Shown piece by piece: positions 22,228-22,736 of a stretch of DNA of 22,736 nucleotides. The DNA is from Sphaeroforma arctica JP610 (taxonomy: Eukaryota > Opisthokonta > Ichthyosporea > Ichthyophonida): NCBI RefSeq assembly GCF_001186125.1, contig NW_014040204.1, forward strand, positions 38,629-61,364, in the 5' to 3' direction. The translations under genes were made by a program, and so were the position numbers. How positions within the stretch are numbered: the first letter of the stretch is position 1; the number at the start of each line of letters is the position of its first letter. The notes under the pieces are model-generated. The model was not told the DNA's origin, did no database searches, and was given only the letters and a program-made list of their open reading frames with translations.

Positions 22228-22430
22228 TTAGAATACGAGCGTTGCAGATCAGCGAATCAATTACATAAATAAATATTGAAATAGAAATGACTTTGGCCTG
22301 TTATCGAAGTTCTTAACTTATACAATTCGAACCACAATCCGTAAATCGGTAAATCTCAAGACACGATTTTGAAAACCACATCCGACAGGATGATCATGGC
22401 AAGCGGGCATAGGTACCGAGCCAGCTAAAT
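22228..22430 (-). promoter_or_regulatory. 5' flank of the helicase gene
   Basis: About 200 nt of unique sequence between the start codon and the microsatellite, where a promoter and 5' UTR would be expected. No clear TATA, initiator or other element stands out. The in-frame TAA just before ATG 22227 limits any extension unless an upstream exon exists. Confidence 0.35.
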
Positions 22431-22539
22431 GTATATATACAGATATATAGACATAAGTATATGTACATATAAATATAGATATGTATATACATATACATCT
22501 ATGGAAATATAAGTATATATACAAATATATAAACAGCAG

Positions 22540-22575
<36 letters not shown>

Positions 22576-22696
22576 CGTGTGTGTGTATGTGTGTGTGTGC
22601 GTGTGTGTATGTGTGTGTGTGCGTGTGTGTGCGTGTGTGTGTAAGCATATAGATAGGTATACTTTATATAATTATATATATTTATAATATATATTA

Positions 22697-22728
<32 letters not shown>

Positions 22729-22736
22729 GTNTGTTG
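22431..22736. repeat. AT and TG microsatellites with one N
   Basis: AT-rich stutter (TATATA, ATATAC) to about 22557, then a TG tract with GC and TA interruptions at roughly 22557-22642, then AT repeats to the end. Position 22731 is N. The reading frame through the TG tract (Val/Cys repeats) is an artefact of the repeat. Confidence 0.95.

Noticed and set aside
22481-22687. 68-codon open frame with Val/Cys runs
   Set aside because: It is a direct translation of the TG and AT microsatellite.
1-22736. Prokaryotic-style genes, operons or ribosome binding sites
   Set aside because: Both conserved proteins are split by GT-AG introns in consistent phase, so single-exon open frames here are mostly chance or fragments.

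Overview
This window is eukaryotic nuclear DNA. It is AT-rich, and real protein-coding reading frames occur only as short blocks of 57 to 275 nt. These blocks are separated by GT...AG introns, mostly 250 to 1500 nt, whose donors resemble GTATGT or GTAAGT; one intron carries a perfect TACTAAC branch-point box. Nothing in the sequence fixes the species. Such dense introns, a kinetochore protein and a UPF1-type helicase suggest an intron-rich unicellular eukaryote (for example a holozoan protist or an early-diverging fungus), but that is only a guess.

Two genes fill the window and they converge. On the + strand, 1533-9877 is a 10-exon gene for a roughly 494-residue protein: a short N-terminal tail, a long coiled coil, then an RWD-like globular C-terminus. 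The best match I can make by eye is the C-terminal half of the outer-kinetochore scaffold KNL1/Spc105/Spc7. On the - strand, 22227 down to 10850 is a 20-exon gene for a 757-residue superfamily 1B helicase of the UPF1/SMUBP2 type. It has recognisable Walker A, DEC(T), GDHRQLPP, QYRMHP, QGRE and LTRAKR motifs. All 28 proposed splice junctions keep the reading frame, and both models run from ATG to stop.

Layout: 1-102 AT microsatellite; 103-1532 non-coding 5' flank; 1533-9877 KNL1-like gene, with a 3 x 76 bp tandem repeat in its eighth intron; 9878-10849 tail-to-tail intergenic region with poly(A) signals for both strands; 10850-22227 helicase gene; 22228-22430 its 5' flank; 22431-22736 AT and TG microsatellites with one N, probably close to an assembly gap.

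The two products have no obvious shared pathway (chromosome segregation versus RNA/DNA helicase), so the pairing looks like ordinary neighbourhood. I found no convincing tRNA, rRNA, CRISPR, transposon or prokaryotic gene. The most interesting points are the very short N-terminus of the KNL1-like protein, the UPF1-like helicase without the CH zinc domain, several in-frame alternative splice possibilities, a strong excess of phase-0 introns, and the hairpin-bearing tandem repeat.
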